Shown here piece by piece: positions 63,511 to 64,000 of a DNA stretch of 64,000 nucleotides (position 1 is the first letter of the stretch; each line of letters opens with the position of its first letter). A model generated the notes under the pieces. The model was not told the DNA's origin. It was given only the letters and a program-made list of their open reading frames with translations, and made no database searches. This DNA is from Streptantibioticus_C sp963761325 (GTDB lineage Bacteria; Actinomycetota; Actinomycetes; Streptomycetales; Streptomycetaceae), in assembly GCA_963761325.1 (NCBI GenBank), contig CAVXGZ010000001.1:744001-808000 (forward strand), read 5' to 3'. The position numbers and the translations under genes are program-made.

Positions 63511-63879
63511 TCAGGCCGGGTCGATCTCCACCACCGTGCCCTTGCGCAGCCCCCAGCGGGCCATCGCGCCGGCCGACGCCTCCAGCACCCGGCGCGAGCG
63601 CGGCCGCGGCAGGCCGAGGCGGCCCGGACGCATGGTGCGCACCGCCAGCACCCGCGACCGGCGGTCCAGGTAGGCCACGTCGATCGCGAACCGCATCCGG
63701 AAGGTGTGCACCCCGCTGGCCGGCGTCAGCAGCATCGCGCCGTCGATCCCGTCCCGCCCGAGCAGCCCGACGGTCCGGGCCCGGCGGGAGGCGGCGATCT
63801 CCAGCCGCACCCGCTCGGGCCGCCCGTTCTCGTCCGCCCACCGCAGCGTGCCGTGGCCGTCCTTCCAGCGCCTGCCCAT
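63511..63879 (-). CDS. DUF192 family protein
   Basis: A 122-residue protein of the DUF192 family: ARTVGLLGRDGIDGAMLLTPASGVHTFRM, the AIDVAYLDRRSRVLAV segment and a closing GTVVEID. ATG 63879 has GGGGGGAG directly upstream. A DUF192 protein next to Tad genes is common in actinobacteria, but its function is not known. No signal peptide is seen with this start; the alternative ATG 63939 would add 20 residues that also do not form one. Confidence 0.8.
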   Translation of the reverse strand: MGRRWKDGHGTLRWADENGRPERVRLEIAASRRARTVGLLGRDGIDGAMLLTPASGVHTFRMRFAIDVAYLDRRSRVLAVRTMRPGRLGLPRPRSRRVLEASAGAMARWGLRKGTVVEIDPA

Positions 63880-64000
63880 CGCTCCCCCCGCCTCCCGCTC
63901 CCCACGCGCGCCGCCGGTCGGCCGGGCGCGCTGCGTCATCCAGGTGATTGTCCGCCGCCACGCCGCGGAACGCCCTGCCGCGCGGGGTCTGTTTCCGGCC

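Overview
The window is high-GC actinobacterial chromosome, most likely from a streptomycete-type organism (Streptomyces, Kitasatospora, Streptacidiphilus or a close relative). The evidence is third-position G/C bias in nearly every gene, frequent GTG starts and GTGA/ATGA stop-start overlaps, a mycothiol conjugate amidase, a GTP-type PEP carboxykinase, a DUF4307 protein, a class E-type sortase substrate, SARP/AfsR and STAND-TPR regulators, and a candidate DasR box before a chitinase. Assignments rest on motifs and remembered families; no database search was possible.

Layout. 1-9.6 kb: the 3' end of histidine ammonia-lyase, a small LAXTG-anchored protein, an acidic hypothetical protein, an L,D-transpeptidase lipoprotein, a MacB-like ABC pair, a quinone-reductase-like flavoprotein, a P-loop kinase-like protein with a tiny XRE regulator, and msrA facing metB. 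9.6-22.4 kb: a sigma-like gene with a partner membrane protein, a MarR regulator, ilvA, a first DrrAB exporter behind a perfect 20-bp palindrome, greA, a DUF4307 protein, mca, a 1,115-residue STAND-TPR protein and a second DrrAB exporter. 22.4-35.6 kb: an AfsR/SARP regulator, a 0.9-kb gap, a three-gene unit (Tat-exported protein, Cys-rich glycosidase-like protein, MauE-like membrane protein), a DUF4232 lipoprotein, a YyaL-type thioredoxin-fold protein, a TetR/MFS pair and a hemolysin III homologue.

35.6-46 kb: pckG, an alanine-type aminotransferase, then a D-amino-acid or N-acyl-D-amino-acid utilisation locus (D-aminoacylase and DSD1-like deaminase on the minus strand; PfkB kinase, IclR regulator, RidA and GntP permease on the plus strand) around a shared control region with inverted repeats. 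46-50.4 kb looks accessory and degraded: an XRE/DUF5753 gene broken at two G5 runs, a truncated TPR fragment, a TPR regulator interrupted by 149 bp, and an imperfect 55-bp direct repeat. 50.6-54 kb: a GH18 chitinase with a DasR-like box, a frameshifted PPOX gene and a phosphotransferase-like gene.

54-64 kb is a Flp/Tad pilus locus in one direction: a zinc-ribbon protein, CpaB, TadZ/CpaE, two TadE-like pseudopilins, TadA/CpaF, TadB and TadC; then, after a 333-bp gap with its own promoter candidate, the Flp pilin, a TadG-like protein, a lipoprotein and an OmpA-domain protein. A DUF192 gene faces it. No prepilin peptidase lies in the window. The most useful second-look items are the three-gene MauE unit, the orphan PadR-like palindrome, the broken genes at 46-53 kb and the OmpA/lipoprotein tail of the pilus locus.
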